Source of the DNA: Actinomadura oligospora ATCC 43269
GTDB lineage: Bacteria; Actinomycetota; Actinomycetes; Streptosporangiales; Streptosporangiaceae
Reading direction: 5' to 3'
DNA length: 64,000 nt
Assembly (NCBI RefSeq): GCF_000518265.1
Contig: NZ_KI912410.1
Location: 1,034,774 to 1,098,773 of the forward strand
Shown: piece after piece, positions 15,797 through 24,405 of the stretch
Numbering within the stretch: position 1 is the stretch's first letter
Layout: each line of letters starts with the position of its first letter
Program-made: the position numbers and the translations under genes
Notes under the pieces: generated by a model
What the model was told of the DNA's origin: nothing
Database searches by the model: none
Seen by the model: the letters and a program-made list of their open reading frames with translations, nothing else

Positions 15797-18781
15797 GTGA
15801 CCTCGACACGACTGCGCTTCACGCTGCTCGGACCGCTGACGGTCCGGCGCGACGGGACCGGGGAGGCTGACAAGCCGCCCGGCACGGGATCGCCGCAGCA
15901 GGGGGCGCTGCTCGCGGCACTGCTCCTGCGCGGCGGACGGACGGCCGGGATCGGCGAACTGGTCGCCGGGCTCTGGGAGGGTGAGCCGCCCGCCCGCGCG
16001 GTCGGCATGATCCGCACCTACGTGTCCCGGCTGCGGCACGCGCTGGAGGACGACCGGACGCGTCCGCGTGTCCTGGTCTCGGTGGGCGGCGGCTACGCGC
16101 TGCGCGTCCCGCCCGAGGCGGTGGACGCGGTGGTGTTCGAACGGCTCGTCCAGGACGCGCGCGACGCCGCCGGACGCGGCGACCACGCCGAGGCCCGCCG
16201 GCTGCTCCTGGACGCCGACGCCCTGTGGGGCGGTGAGCCGCTCGTCGGCCTGCCCGGACCGTCCGCGTCCGCCCACCGCGAGCGCCTCCGCCTCCTCCGC
16301 CTGGACGCCCTGGAGGCCCGCCTGGACGCCGACCTGGCCCTGGGCGACCACGCCGAAGCGGCCGTCGAGCTGGCCGCGCTCGCGGCGTGCCACCCTCTCC
16401 GCGAGCGCCTGCACGCCCTCCGCATGCTGGCCCTCTATCGCAGCGGACGCCGCGTGGAGGCGTTGGAGGCGTACGCCACCGTCCGCCGCTCGCTCGCCGA
16501 AGAACTGGGCACGCGTCCGGGCCCTGTCCTGCAGGACCTGCACCAGCGCATCCTTCGCTCCGCCACCGATCTGGAGCCCGCCGCTCCGGCCACGCCGCAG
16601 ACTTGCGCCACCGCGCGCGCGTACGAGCTGCCCCGGGCCGTCCCCGACTTCGTCGGACGGACGCACGAGCTCGCGCACCTCCGCGCGACGCTCACCGACC
16701 CCGACCGAGGCGGACGCCCCGGACGCGCCCCCGTCATCGTGACGCTCGCCGGAGGCGCGGGCGTCGGCAAGACGACCCTGGCCGTCCAGACCGCGCACGA
16801 GGTCGCCGACGCCTTCCCCGACGGCGTCCTCTACGCCGACCTCGGCACGGCCCCGAGCGGGCCCGCCGAACCGGAGGCCGTCCCCGGGGCCACGCCGGTC
16901 GAGCCGGGCGAGGTCCTCCGCGGCTTCCTGCGGCGGCTCGGCGTCCCGGACGCGCACCAGCCCGACGACGTCGCCGCCGCGACCGCGCTCTACCGTTCGC
17001 GGCTCGCCGACCGGAAGGTCCTGGTCGTCCTGGACAACGCGGGCGACACCGCGCGCCTCCGTCCGCTCCTGCCCGGCGGCGAGGGCTGCGCGGTGCTCGT
17101 CACCGGACGGGCCCGTCCGCCGGCGTTCCCCGTCGACCGCCACCTCGACCTCGACACCCTGGGACGCCGCGAGGCGCTGGACCTGTTCGCGCGCATCGCG
17201 GGAGAGGCGCGGACGGCCGCCGAGCGGTCCGCCGCCGAGGAGGTCCTGCGCCTCTGCGACCGGCTGCCCCTCGCCGTCCGGATCGTCGCGTCCCGGCTGG
17301 CCGCGCGCCCGGACTGGACGGTCGAGCGCCTCCTGACCCGCCTGTCGGACGGCCGCCGCAGGCTCGCCGAGCTCCGCATCGGCCCGACGGCCGTCGAGTC
17401 CACCTTCCGGCTGGCCTACGAGCACCTGGACCCCGCGCAGGCCCGCGCCTTCCGCCTGCTCGCCCTCTCGGACGCCCCCGTGATCTCGGTCGGCACCGCC
17501 TCGGCCCTCCTCGGCGCCGACGGCGACGAGGCCGAGGAACTCGCCGACTCCCTCGTCGGCCTCGGCATGCTCGCCTCACCCGCCCCCCGCAGGTACCGCT
17601 TCCACAACCTCACCCTCCTGTTCGCCCGCACCCTCACCGACCACCCCGGCTCGGACGAGCGGCGGGCCGCGTTCGCGCGGCTGCTCGCCCACCACCTGGA
17701 GGCCCAGCGGGAGGCGCTCGTCCTGCTCGGTGAGAGCAGCGCGCAGGCCCCGCGCTCCGGCACGCCCCGGTTCGCGTCCGCGAACGCCGCGACCCAGTGG
17801 ACGACCGACCACCTCTCGGAGCTGCTGGCCCTGGTCACGCGGTTCGCCGCCGACGACGCCCTGCCCCTGGACGGCGTCGCCGAACTGACCCTCGCGCTCG
17901 CCCAGCAACTCGACGACGGCCCCCGCTGGACGGAGCTGGTCGTCGCCGCGCGGGCCCTCCTGGACGCGGCGCTCGCGGCCGGGAACCGGCGCGCCGAGAT
18001 GGCCGGTTCGTTCGTCCTCGGCTACCACCTGATCCACTGCGTCAAGCGGCCCGGCGGCGCGGCGCTCGTCGGACGCGCCGTCGAACTCTGCCGCGAGCTG
18101 GGCGACGAACCGGCGCTCGCCGAGGCCCTCAGCGTCCTCGCGCTGGACGCGTTCTACCGCCGCGACCACGCGTCCGCCCTGCGCCGCTGCGAGGAGGCCC
18201 TCGGGATCGACATCCGGACGGGGAACCTGCGCGGGCAGGCGACGCGGCTGGCGAACATCGCGCAACTGCACCTCGCCCTCGGCGACCGGGCGTCCGCGCT
18301 CGCCAGCGGGTACCACGGCCTCTCGCTGGCCCGCCGCGCGGACGCGCCGGTCGCCGTCGCCTACGCGCTCTACCTCGTCGGGCAGATCCAGGAGTCGCTG
18401 GGCCAGCACGCCCACGCGCTCGGCGCGTACGACGAGGCGCTCACGGTCTGCTGGACGCACTCGCTCCCGCTGCGCGAGGCGCAGGTCCTCACGCGGATGG
18501 CCGAGACCCGGCTCGCGCTGGGCCAGTTCCAGGACGCCGCCGACACCGCCTCGCAGTCCCTCGCGGTCGCGCGCGTCATCGGCGTGGACTGGCAGCAGGC
18601 GCGCACCCGGGTCGTCCTCGGCCGGGCGTGGGCCGCGCTCGGCCAGACCTCCCGCGCCCGCCGCGAATGGCGCGCCGCCCTGGACATCTTCACCCGTCTC
18701 GGCATCGCCGAGGCCGACGACGTCCGCGCCCTCCTGGCCACCGGAGCCCAGCCGAGCGCCACCGGCACCTGCGCCCGCTGA
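15797..18781 (+). CDS. AfsR/SARP-type regulator: BTAD, NB-ARC and TPR
   Basis: This 994-residue protein begins with the OmpR-like winged helix of SARPs (about 8-95, RFTLLGPLTVRRDG, then MIRTYVSRLRHALE). The bacterial transcriptional activation domain follows (about 100-250, ending AYATVRRSLAEELGTRPGP). The NB-ARC/STAND NTPase starts near residue 280, with intact Walker A GGAGVGKTT (Lys325) and Walker B VLVVLDNAG. The C-terminal third is TPR-like. This is the AfsR layout: nucleotide-dependent oligomerisation gated by the TPR sensor, with the SARP head activating a promoter. Targets are unknown; no biosynthetic cluster is evident in the window. Start GTG at 15797 lies downstream of the tandem repeats. 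Confidence 0.9.
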   Translation: MTSTRLRFTLLGPLTVRRDGTGEADKPPGTGSPQQGALLAALLLRGGRTAGIGELVAGLWEGEPPARAVGMIRTYVSRLRHALEDDRTRPRVLVSVGGGYALRVPPEAVDAVVFERLVQDARDAAGRGDHAEARRLLLDADALWGGEPLVGLPGPSASAHRERLRLLRLDALEARLDADLALGDHAEAAVELAALAACHPLRERLHALRMLALYRSGRRVEALEAYATVRRSLAEELGTRPGPVLQDLHQRILRSATDLEPAAPATPQTCATARAYELPRAVPDFVGRTHELAHLRATLTDPDRGGRPGRAPVIVTLAGGAGVGKTTLAVQTAHEVADAFPDGVLYADLGTAPSGPAEPEAVPGATPVEPGEVLRGFLRRLGVPDAHQPDDVAAATALYRSRLADRKVLVVLDNAGDTARLRPLLPGGEGCAVLVTGRARPPAFPVDRHLDLDTLGRREALDLFARIAGEARTAAERSAAEEVLRLCDRLPLAVRIVASRLAARPDWTVERLLTRLSDGRRRLAELRIGPTAVESTFRLAYEHLDPAQARAFRLLALSDAPVISVGTASALLGADGDEAEELADSLVGLGMLASPAPRRYRFHNLTLLFARTLTDHPGSDERRAAFARLLAHHLEAQREALVLLGESSAQAPRSGTPRFASANAATQWTTDHLSELLALVTRFAADDALPLDGVAELTLALAQQLDDGPRWTELVVAARALLDAALAAGNRRAEMAGSFVLGYHLIHCVKRPGGAALVGRAVELCRELGDEPALAEALSVLALDAFYRRDHASALRRCEEALGIDIRTGNLRGQATRLANIAQLHLALGDRASALASGYHGLSLARRADAPVAVAYALYLVGQIQESLGQHAHALGAYDEALTVCWTHSLPLREAQVLTRMAETRLALGQFQDAADTASQSLAVARVIGVDWQQARTRVVLGRAWAALGQTSRARREWRAALDIFTRLGIAEADDVRALLATGAQPSATGTCAR

Positions 18782-18807
18782 CGCGCCTTTGAGGCTTTCC
18801 GAGCGGA

Positions 18808-20511
18808 CTAGGGGAGATGCCGGGCGTAGAGGTGGAGCAGGTCGGGATACCGGAACCGGCCTGGCGACGGCGAGGTCAGGAGGCCGAAGCCGACCAGCGC
18901 CGCCAGCGTGCCCTCCACCTCCTCGCGCGGACGTTTCAGCAGTTCAGCGGCCATATCGAGAGAGAAGGAAGGCCGGCCACGTTGCGCCAGAAGCCGGAAG
19001 GCGCGGGCCTGTCCGGCGTCGAGTCGCGCGTACTCGCGGGCGAAGGCGGCCTCGACGCCGAGCGTCCCGACCTTGAGCTCGGCGAGGCGGCGGCGTTCGT
19101 CCGCGAGGCGGCGGACGAGGGATCCGGCCGTCCAGCCGGGCCGGGAGGCCAGTCGTGCCGCGAGGATCCGGAGGGCCAGCGGCAGCCGTCCGCACAGCGC
19201 GACGGCCTCGGCCACGGCGTCCGGCTCTCGCGCGACGCGGTCATGGCCCGCGACGCGTCCGAAGAACGCGAGGGCCTCGTCCTCGGAGAACTCGTCCAGC
19301 TCGATCACGTGCGCGATGCCTTCCGGCCGGGCCCGGCACGTGACCAGTACCGAGCATTCGCCGCCGTCCGGGAGCAGCGGACGCAGCGACGCGGCGTCCG
19401 GCGCGTTGTCCAGGACGAGCAGCATCCGGCGTCCGCGTAGCGCCGAACGCAACAGCGCGGCCCGTTCCTCGCGGTCGGTGACGTTTTCGGCCCGGACGCC
19501 GAGCGTCCGCAGGAAGTCCAGAAGGATCGCGTCGGGACCGCTGCGCCGCAGGTCCGCATAAAACTGGCCGTCCGGATACACATCTCTGACGAGATGGGCC
19601 ACGTGCAGGGCGAGCGCCGACGTCCCGACCCCGACCGGCCCGCATACCGCGGCGACCGTCGGCCCGTCCGACAGCAGGCGCGCGAGCTCCCGGGCCCGCT
19701 CCTGGCGCCCCGTGAAGTCGATCAGGTCGGACGGCAGCTGCGCGACCGCCGAGAACACGGTCGGACCTGCGGCGATGAGCCTGCGCAGCTCGACCAGGTC
19801 CGGATCGGGATCGAGCCCGAGCTCGGCGTCCAGCAGGGAACGCGACCGCTCGAACACCTCGATCGCCTCGGCCCGCCGTCCCGACCGGTGCAGCGCGAGC
19901 ATCAGCAGCCGCTGGAACGCCTCCCGCAGCGGATGCTCGGCCGCCAGGACCGTGAGCTCCGCGACCGCCTCCTCATGCAGCCCGAGCGCCAGGTCCAGCT
20001 CGAACCGCGTCTGGGACGCGACGAGCCGCCACTCCGCGAGCCGCGCCCGCTGAGCCCGCGCGAAAGGGCCCGGCAGGTCGTCCAGGGGATCACCCGTCCA
20101 GAGCGCCAGCGCGTCGGCCACCAGGCGCCGCGCGGCGTCGAGCTCACCGGACGCCCGCGCGCGTTCGGCGGCGGCGAGCCTGGTCCGGAACAGCGTCGCG
20201 TCCAGGCCCTCACCAGGCAGGACGAGCCGGTACCCGTCCCCGGCGGTCACCAGGACGGCGGGCCGCGCACGGTCCGGTTCGACGGCCGAACGCAGCCGCG
20301 ACGCGTACGTGCGGATCGCGCCGCGCGCCCGTTCCGGCGGACGGTCGCCCCACAGCGCCTCCACGATGGTCTGCGCGGCGGCGGCCCGTCCCTCCTGCAG
20401 CAACAGGAACGCCAGCATCGCGCGCTGCTGCGGCGCGCCGAGGTCCAGCTCGGCGTCCCCGCGCCACCCGCGAACCGGTCCGAGCACCGCGAACCGCGGA
20501 CCATCGCCCAT
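18808..20511 (-). CDS. SARP-NB-ARC protein without TPR and with a mutated P-loop
   Basis: This 567-residue protein has a SARP winged helix (about 5-85: FAVLGPVRGWRGDAE, GAIRTYASRLRSAVE) and a BTAD (about 95-245, ending ERSRSLLDAELGLDPDP). An NB-ARC module and winged helix end abruptly at LLHLYARHLP. The Walker A reads CGPVGVGTSALAL: the invariant lysine is Thr297, so nucleotide binding or hydrolysis is doubtful. Walker B (RMLLVLDNAP) and the later GLPLALRI-like segment remain, and no TPR region follows. The start is ATG 20511 with GGGA upstream. The gene is divergent, over 67 bases, from an NB-ARC-TPR gene with an intact P-loop and no DNA-binding head, which suggests the two proteins work together. 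Confidence 0.85.
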   Translation of the reverse strand: MGDGPRFAVLGPVRGWRGDAELDLGAPQQRAMLAFLLLQEGRAAAAQTIVEALWGDRPPERARGAIRTYASRLRSAVEPDRARPAVLVTAGDGYRLVLPGEGLDATLFRTRLAAAERARASGELDAARRLVADALALWTGDPLDDLPGPFARAQRARLAEWRLVASQTRFELDLALGLHEEAVAELTVLAAEHPLREAFQRLLMLALHRSGRRAEAIEVFERSRSLLDAELGLDPDPDLVELRRLIAAGPTVFSAVAQLPSDLIDFTGRQERARELARLLSDGPTVAAVCGPVGVGTSALALHVAHLVRDVYPDGQFYADLRRSGPDAILLDFLRTLGVRAENVTDREERAALLRSALRGRRMLLVLDNAPDAASLRPLLPDGGECSVLVTCRARPEGIAHVIELDEFSEDEALAFFGRVAGHDRVAREPDAVAEAVALCGRLPLALRILAARLASRPGWTAGSLVRRLADERRRLAELKVGTLGVEAAFAREYARLDAGQARAFRLLAQRGRPSFSLDMAAELLKRPREEVEGTLAALVGFGLLTSPSPGRFRYPDLLHLYARHLP

Positions 20512-20578
20512 CCGGTCCCTTCCGCCGCAGACGTGACCGACATGCAAAATAACGCCTGAGGGGAACGAGGGGATCGCC

Positions 20579-22729
20579 ATGTCCGACGCGCCGCCCGCCA
20601 AAGCTCCATCCAACGACGCACAACCCACCACCGCCCCACCCACCCAGGCTCCATCCGCCGAAGCTCCGCCCGCCGACGCCCAGCCCGGGTGCCGGGCGGT
20701 TCCGCCGGGGCAGCTTCCGCCTGATCTGCCCGACTTCACCGGGCGGGACGCCGAGACCGCACGGCTCGCCGCCGCGCTCACCACGCGGGACGGCAGCGCC
20801 GTGCCCGTCGTGACCGTCGCGGGGCTCGGCGGGATCGGGAAGACCGCGCTCGCGCTGCACGTCGCGCACACCGTCCGGGACGCCTTCCCGGACGGCCAGC
20901 TCTACGCCGAACTGCACGGCGCCGGACCGGCCCCGGCCGCGCCCGCCGCCGTCCTCGCCGCGTTCCTGCGCGCGCTCGGCGCGCCCGACCGGGAGATCCC
21001 GCCCGAGCCGGACCGCCGCGCCGCGCTGCTCCGCTCCCACCTCGCCGGACGCCGCGTCCTGGTCGTCCTGGACGACGCCCGCGACGCCGCGCAGATCGCG
21101 CCGCTGCTGCCCGGCGAGTCCGGCAGCGCCGTCCTGGTCACCGGCCGCACGCGGCTCGCCGAGCTGCCCGTCGCCGCGCACCTGGACCTCGCGCCGTTCA
21201 CCCCGGAGGCCGCGACCGCCCTGCTCGAACGGGTCGCCGGGCCCGAGCGCATCGCCGCCGACCCGGACGCGTCGCTGCGCCTGGTGCAGGCGTCCGGGCT
21301 GCTGCCGCTCGCGGTGCGGATCATCGCGTCCCGGCTCGCCGCCCGCCCCCGCATGCGCCCGGCCGTCCTCGCCGGACGCCTCGCCGACGAGCGACGGCGG
21401 CTCGGCGAGCTGCGGATCGGGGACGAGGCCGTCGAGTCCTGTTTCGCGCTCGGCTACGCCCAGCTCGGCATCGAGGAGGCCCGCGCGTTCCGGCTGCTCG
21501 CCCTGCACGACGGCCCGGACCTGTTCGTCGAGGCCGCCGCCGCCCTGCTCGACCTGGACGTCCTGGACGCCGAGGACCTCTGCGAGTCGCTCGTCGACTC
21601 CGGCCTCCTCGAATGCCGCGCGCCGGGCCGCTACGCCTACCACAGCCTGCTGCGCCTCTACGCGCGCGGCCTGGCGGAGACGGGCGACGGCCCGGTCTCG
21701 TGCGCCCGCGCGTTGGAACGGCTCCTGGAGCACTACCTAACGGGCGTCCGCGGCCTGTTCCGGCAGACGCTCACGCTCTACCAGGCCTACTCCGACCCCG
21801 AGGTCGTCGAGGCGCACAGCGCCGCCGCCGACGCCCTGCACACGGGGAGGCCCTTCGCGGACGCCGCCGAGATGGTCGCCTGGATGCGCGCCGAGCACGC
21901 CAACGTCATGGCCGCGATCCGCGGCTACCTCGCGAGCGGCGGATCGCCCGGACGGCTCGTCGGCCAGCTGTTCGTCGTCCCGTCGCTCGCCGACCGGACG
22001 GCCGTCCCGGCCGAGCTGCTGCCCGGCGGCGTGCTGTTCGCGATGGGCGCGGGCGCCCGCCTCATGGGCGCGGCGGACGCGGCGATCAGCCTGCTCACCG
22101 ACGCGCTGGAGGCCCTCCCGGACGACGACGCCGTCCTCAGCCGCGCCCACGCCCAGCTCTCGATCGCCTATGCCGAGTCCGGGATGACCGAGGAGGCCAG
22201 AGGACACGCGCGCGCCGGGCTCGCGCTCGCCGCGCCCGTCGCCGACGGCAACGCCGAAGGGCTGTGCTGGCTCGGCCTCGGCGTCGCGTCCCTGTACGCG
22301 GACGATCCGCAGCGCGCGCTGCGCGAGCTGGAGACGTCCCGCGAGATCTACCGGACGCGCGGGATGCCGCTCCGCGAGGCCTGGTGCCTGCCCCGGATCG
22401 TCGTCGCGTACCTGAAACTGGGCCAGCCCGACAAGGCCGCGGACGTCGGCGCGCACGCCGCCGGGCTGTTCGCGGACATCGGCGACGAGCACCTCGGCGG
22501 ACGCGTCCTGTCCCTGCTCGCCGTCGCCCTGGACGAACTGGACCGTCCCGAGGAGGCCGCCCGCGCCCGCGAGGCCGCCGAGACGCCCTGGCGCCGCTCG
22601 GGCCTGTCCCTGGACGTCCCCGACCAGCGCCTCGTCGAGAACCGGCCCCCGGCCGACCCCGGCCTGCCGACCCGGGCCGACCCTGCCCGGCCGACTCAGG
22701 CGGCACCCCGTCGGCCGGGTCCGGGGTGA
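20579..22729 (+). CDS. NB-ARC-TPR (STAND) protein without a DNA-binding head
   Basis: This 716-residue protein opens with about 45 residues of low-complexity Pro/Ala sequence where a SARP head would normally be. It goes directly into PPDLPDFTGRDAETARL and an NB-ARC domain with intact Walker A GLGGIGKTAL (Lys88) and Walker B VLVVLDDAR. The winged-helix part (LLRLYARGLAE) is followed by TPR-like helices from about residue 370 to 680 and a Pro-rich tail. It resembles an AfsR protein that has lost its N-terminal half. It is divergent from the SARP-NB-ARC gene that lacks TPRs, so together the pair holds every module of one AfsR. Its end is three bases from the convergent nitrilase-fold gene. Confidence 0.85.
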   Translation: MSDAPPAKAPSNDAQPTTAPPTQAPSAEAPPADAQPGCRAVPPGQLPPDLPDFTGRDAETARLAAALTTRDGSAVPVVTVAGLGGIGKTALALHVAHTVRDAFPDGQLYAELHGAGPAPAAPAAVLAAFLRALGAPDREIPPEPDRRAALLRSHLAGRRVLVVLDDARDAAQIAPLLPGESGSAVLVTGRTRLAELPVAAHLDLAPFTPEAATALLERVAGPERIAADPDASLRLVQASGLLPLAVRIIASRLAARPRMRPAVLAGRLADERRRLGELRIGDEAVESCFALGYAQLGIEEARAFRLLALHDGPDLFVEAAAALLDLDVLDAEDLCESLVDSGLLECRAPGRYAYHSLLRLYARGLAETGDGPVSCARALERLLEHYLTGVRGLFRQTLTLYQAYSDPEVVEAHSAAADALHTGRPFADAAEMVAWMRAEHANVMAAIRGYLASGGSPGRLVGQLFVVPSLADRTAVPAELLPGGVLFAMGAGARLMGAADAAISLLTDALEALPDDDAVLSRAHAQLSIAYAESGMTEEARGHARAGLALAAPVADGNAEGLCWLGLGVASLYADDPQRALRELETSREIYRTRGMPLREAWCLPRIVVAYLKLGQPDKAADVGAHAAGLFADIGDEHLGGRVLSLLAVALDELDRPEEAARAREAAETPWRRSGLSLDVPDQRLVENRPPADPGLPTRADPARPTQAAPRRPGPG

Positions 22730-22732
22730 GCG

Positions 22733-24226
22733 TCACTCCAGGGTGCAGCCGTCCAGGGGGTCGTCCTCGGTGAGGTCGTCGGACCAGTGCGGGAGCCACG
22801 CCTCGTGCGCGGCTCCCGCGTGCAGGACGGGCAGCGCGCCGTCCGCGGTGAGGCCGGGCTCGTCGCCGCGTCCGGCCGCGCCGAAGGCGAGGACCGAGGC
22901 GTAGTCGAGCCGGGCCGCGCCGGCCGGGCCCGCGACCAGGCAGGTGTACCGCTCGCCGAACGCCGGGTCGTGCGGCATGGTGTTCCCGACGACCAGGCTG
23001 TTGGCGACCACCACCCACGCGCCGAGCGTGTTGACCTGGCGCTGCGCGTTCTGCTCCTCCCAGCGGAACCGCAGGATCGGCTTGGAGAAGATCGGCACCA
23101 GCAGGTGGGACGCCCCGGCCGCCATCAGCTCGCGGTCCCAGCGGTCCGCGCGGCTGAGGTCCTCGCAGATCAGGACGGCGAGGCGGCCGAGCGAGCAGTC
23201 CAGCAGCCGGACGGTCGCGCCGGGCGCGATGTCCTCCTCGGCGGTGCCCGCGCGCGGCGCGCCGGGCGGGGCCCAGTCGCGCAGCTGCTGCTCGCCGAGG
23301 ACGAACGGGCTCAGCTTGTCCTGGACGAGCAGCTCCGTGCCCGTCCAGCGGTCGATCAGCACGGCCCGGTTCGGCGGCGGGTCGCCTCCTCCGAGCGGCC
23401 CCGACCCGAGCATGAGCAGCCGCAGCGGGGAGCCCGGCCGGGCGGTGTCGAAGGCGGCCTCCTTCCACACCTCGAGCAGCCCGTCCGACAGCGTCGCCTC
23501 GGGCAGGACGGCGATCCGCGCGCCCGCCCCGTCCAGCTTCCGGATGATCGTCCGCACCCGGGAGCGGACCGCCGCCGAGTCGGCCGGGTCGAGCCGGTAC
23601 ACCGTGCGCTCGGCCCGCTCGGCGAACCCGATCCGCACGTCGTCGTAGGACTCCATCAGCGGCGCGCAGCCGACCTCGACCGGCACGTCCCGGGAGAGGT
23701 GCGGGTCGTGGACGGCGGCCAGCTGCGTGTGCTCGATCCCGTCCCACAGATGCGGCGGGACGCGGTGGACGCCGAAGAAGTCCGGCAGCGTGCGCAGCCC
23801 GTCCGGACGTCCCGGCAGGGCACAGCGGGGGAGCAGCGCGCCACCCGCCGCCCCGCTGTCGAGACGGCCCTCGACCAGGTACCGGACGGTGATCCCGGTC
23901 AGCGCGGACGCGTCGTGGAACGGTCCGTAGGGATTGGCGAGGGCGAGCGCGCCGTCCAGGGCGAGCAGCAGCGTGAACCGGCCGCGGTCCTCGTCCGCCG
24001 CGACGATCGCGGCGGTCTCGGCCGGATCGAGTTCGCCGTCGTCGGTGATCCGCTCGCGCAGGTCGCCCGCGGTGCGCCGGACGCGGGCGTCCTCGTACCA
24101 GAGGTTCAGGGGCCACGCCCGGTGCAGCCGGACGGGCAGTTCGTCGTAGAGGCGGACGAAGAGGTCCGCCGGGTCGGACGGGTAGTCCGCGGTCGCGGGT
24201 GGGTGCTCCGCGAGCCGTTCCGTCAT
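22733..24226 (-). CDS. Nitrilase-superfamily (C-N hydrolase fold) protein with long N-terminal extension
   Basis: This 497-residue protein has a C-terminal half (from about residue 182) with the nitrilase catalytic triad: Glu243 in AVLPEATLS, Lys304 in VQDKLSPF and Cys354 in VLICEDLSR. A fourth conserved stretch, RWEEQNAQRQVN, has an acidic residue. The first 180 residues (LNLWYEDARVRR, ANPYGPFHDASAL, FFGVHRVPPHLW) match nothing I recognise. Nitrilase-fold enzymes cleave or transfer carbon-nitrogen bonds of amides or nitriles; some are signalling effectors. Start ATG 24226 has a strong GGAGGG site. It converges on the NB-ARC-TPR gene with a three-base gap and is divergent from a winged-helix gene, so a functional link is possible but unproven. 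Confidence 0.75.
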   Translation of the reverse strand: MTERLAEHPPATADYPSDPADLFVRLYDELPVRLHRAWPLNLWYEDARVRRTAGDLRERITDDGELDPAETAAIVAADEDRGRFTLLLALDGALALANPYGPFHDASALTGITVRYLVEGRLDSGAAGGALLPRCALPGRPDGLRTLPDFFGVHRVPPHLWDGIEHTQLAAVHDPHLSRDVPVEVGCAPLMESYDDVRIGFAERAERTVYRLDPADSAAVRSRVRTIIRKLDGAGARIAVLPEATLSDGLLEVWKEAAFDTARPGSPLRLLMLGSGPLGGGDPPPNRAVLIDRWTGTELLVQDKLSPFVLGEQQLRDWAPPGAPRAGTAEEDIAPGATVRLLDCSLGRLAVLICEDLSRADRWDRELMAAGASHLLVPIFSKPILRFRWEEQNAQRQVNTLGAWVVVANSLVVGNTMPHDPAFGERYTCLVAGPAGAARLDYASVLAFGAAGRGDEPGLTADGALPVLHAGAAHEAWLPHWSDDLTEDDPLDGCTLE

Positions 24227-24328
24227 GTGCGCCCTCCGGGGGGTGACAGCGCGCGGCAGGGGGTGACTCGATGCTATCGCCGTCCTGGTAAGGGTTTCGT
24301 GCCGTCTGGCGCGGATCCGATGAGTCAC

Positions 24329-24357
24329 TTGACATTCACTTGGCATCGACGGACAGT
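24329..24357 (+). promoter_or_regulatory. Candidate promoter of the winged-helix gene
   Basis: A perfect TTGACA at 24329-24334 is followed after 17 bases by GACAGT (24352-24357), a poor but correctly spaced -10. It lies in the 179-base gap between the divergent nitrilase-fold and winged-helix genes. Confidence 0.45.
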
Positions 24358-24405
24358 GGAAGGACACCGGTCGAAGAGACGCCGACGAGAACGAGGACCA
24401 CCGAC

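Noticed and set aside
15230..17425. Long minus-strand open frame opposite the SARP gene
   Set aside because: It has no recognisable domain, its composition is typical of antisense frames, and it contains the 15-bp repeats translated as a repetitive peptide.
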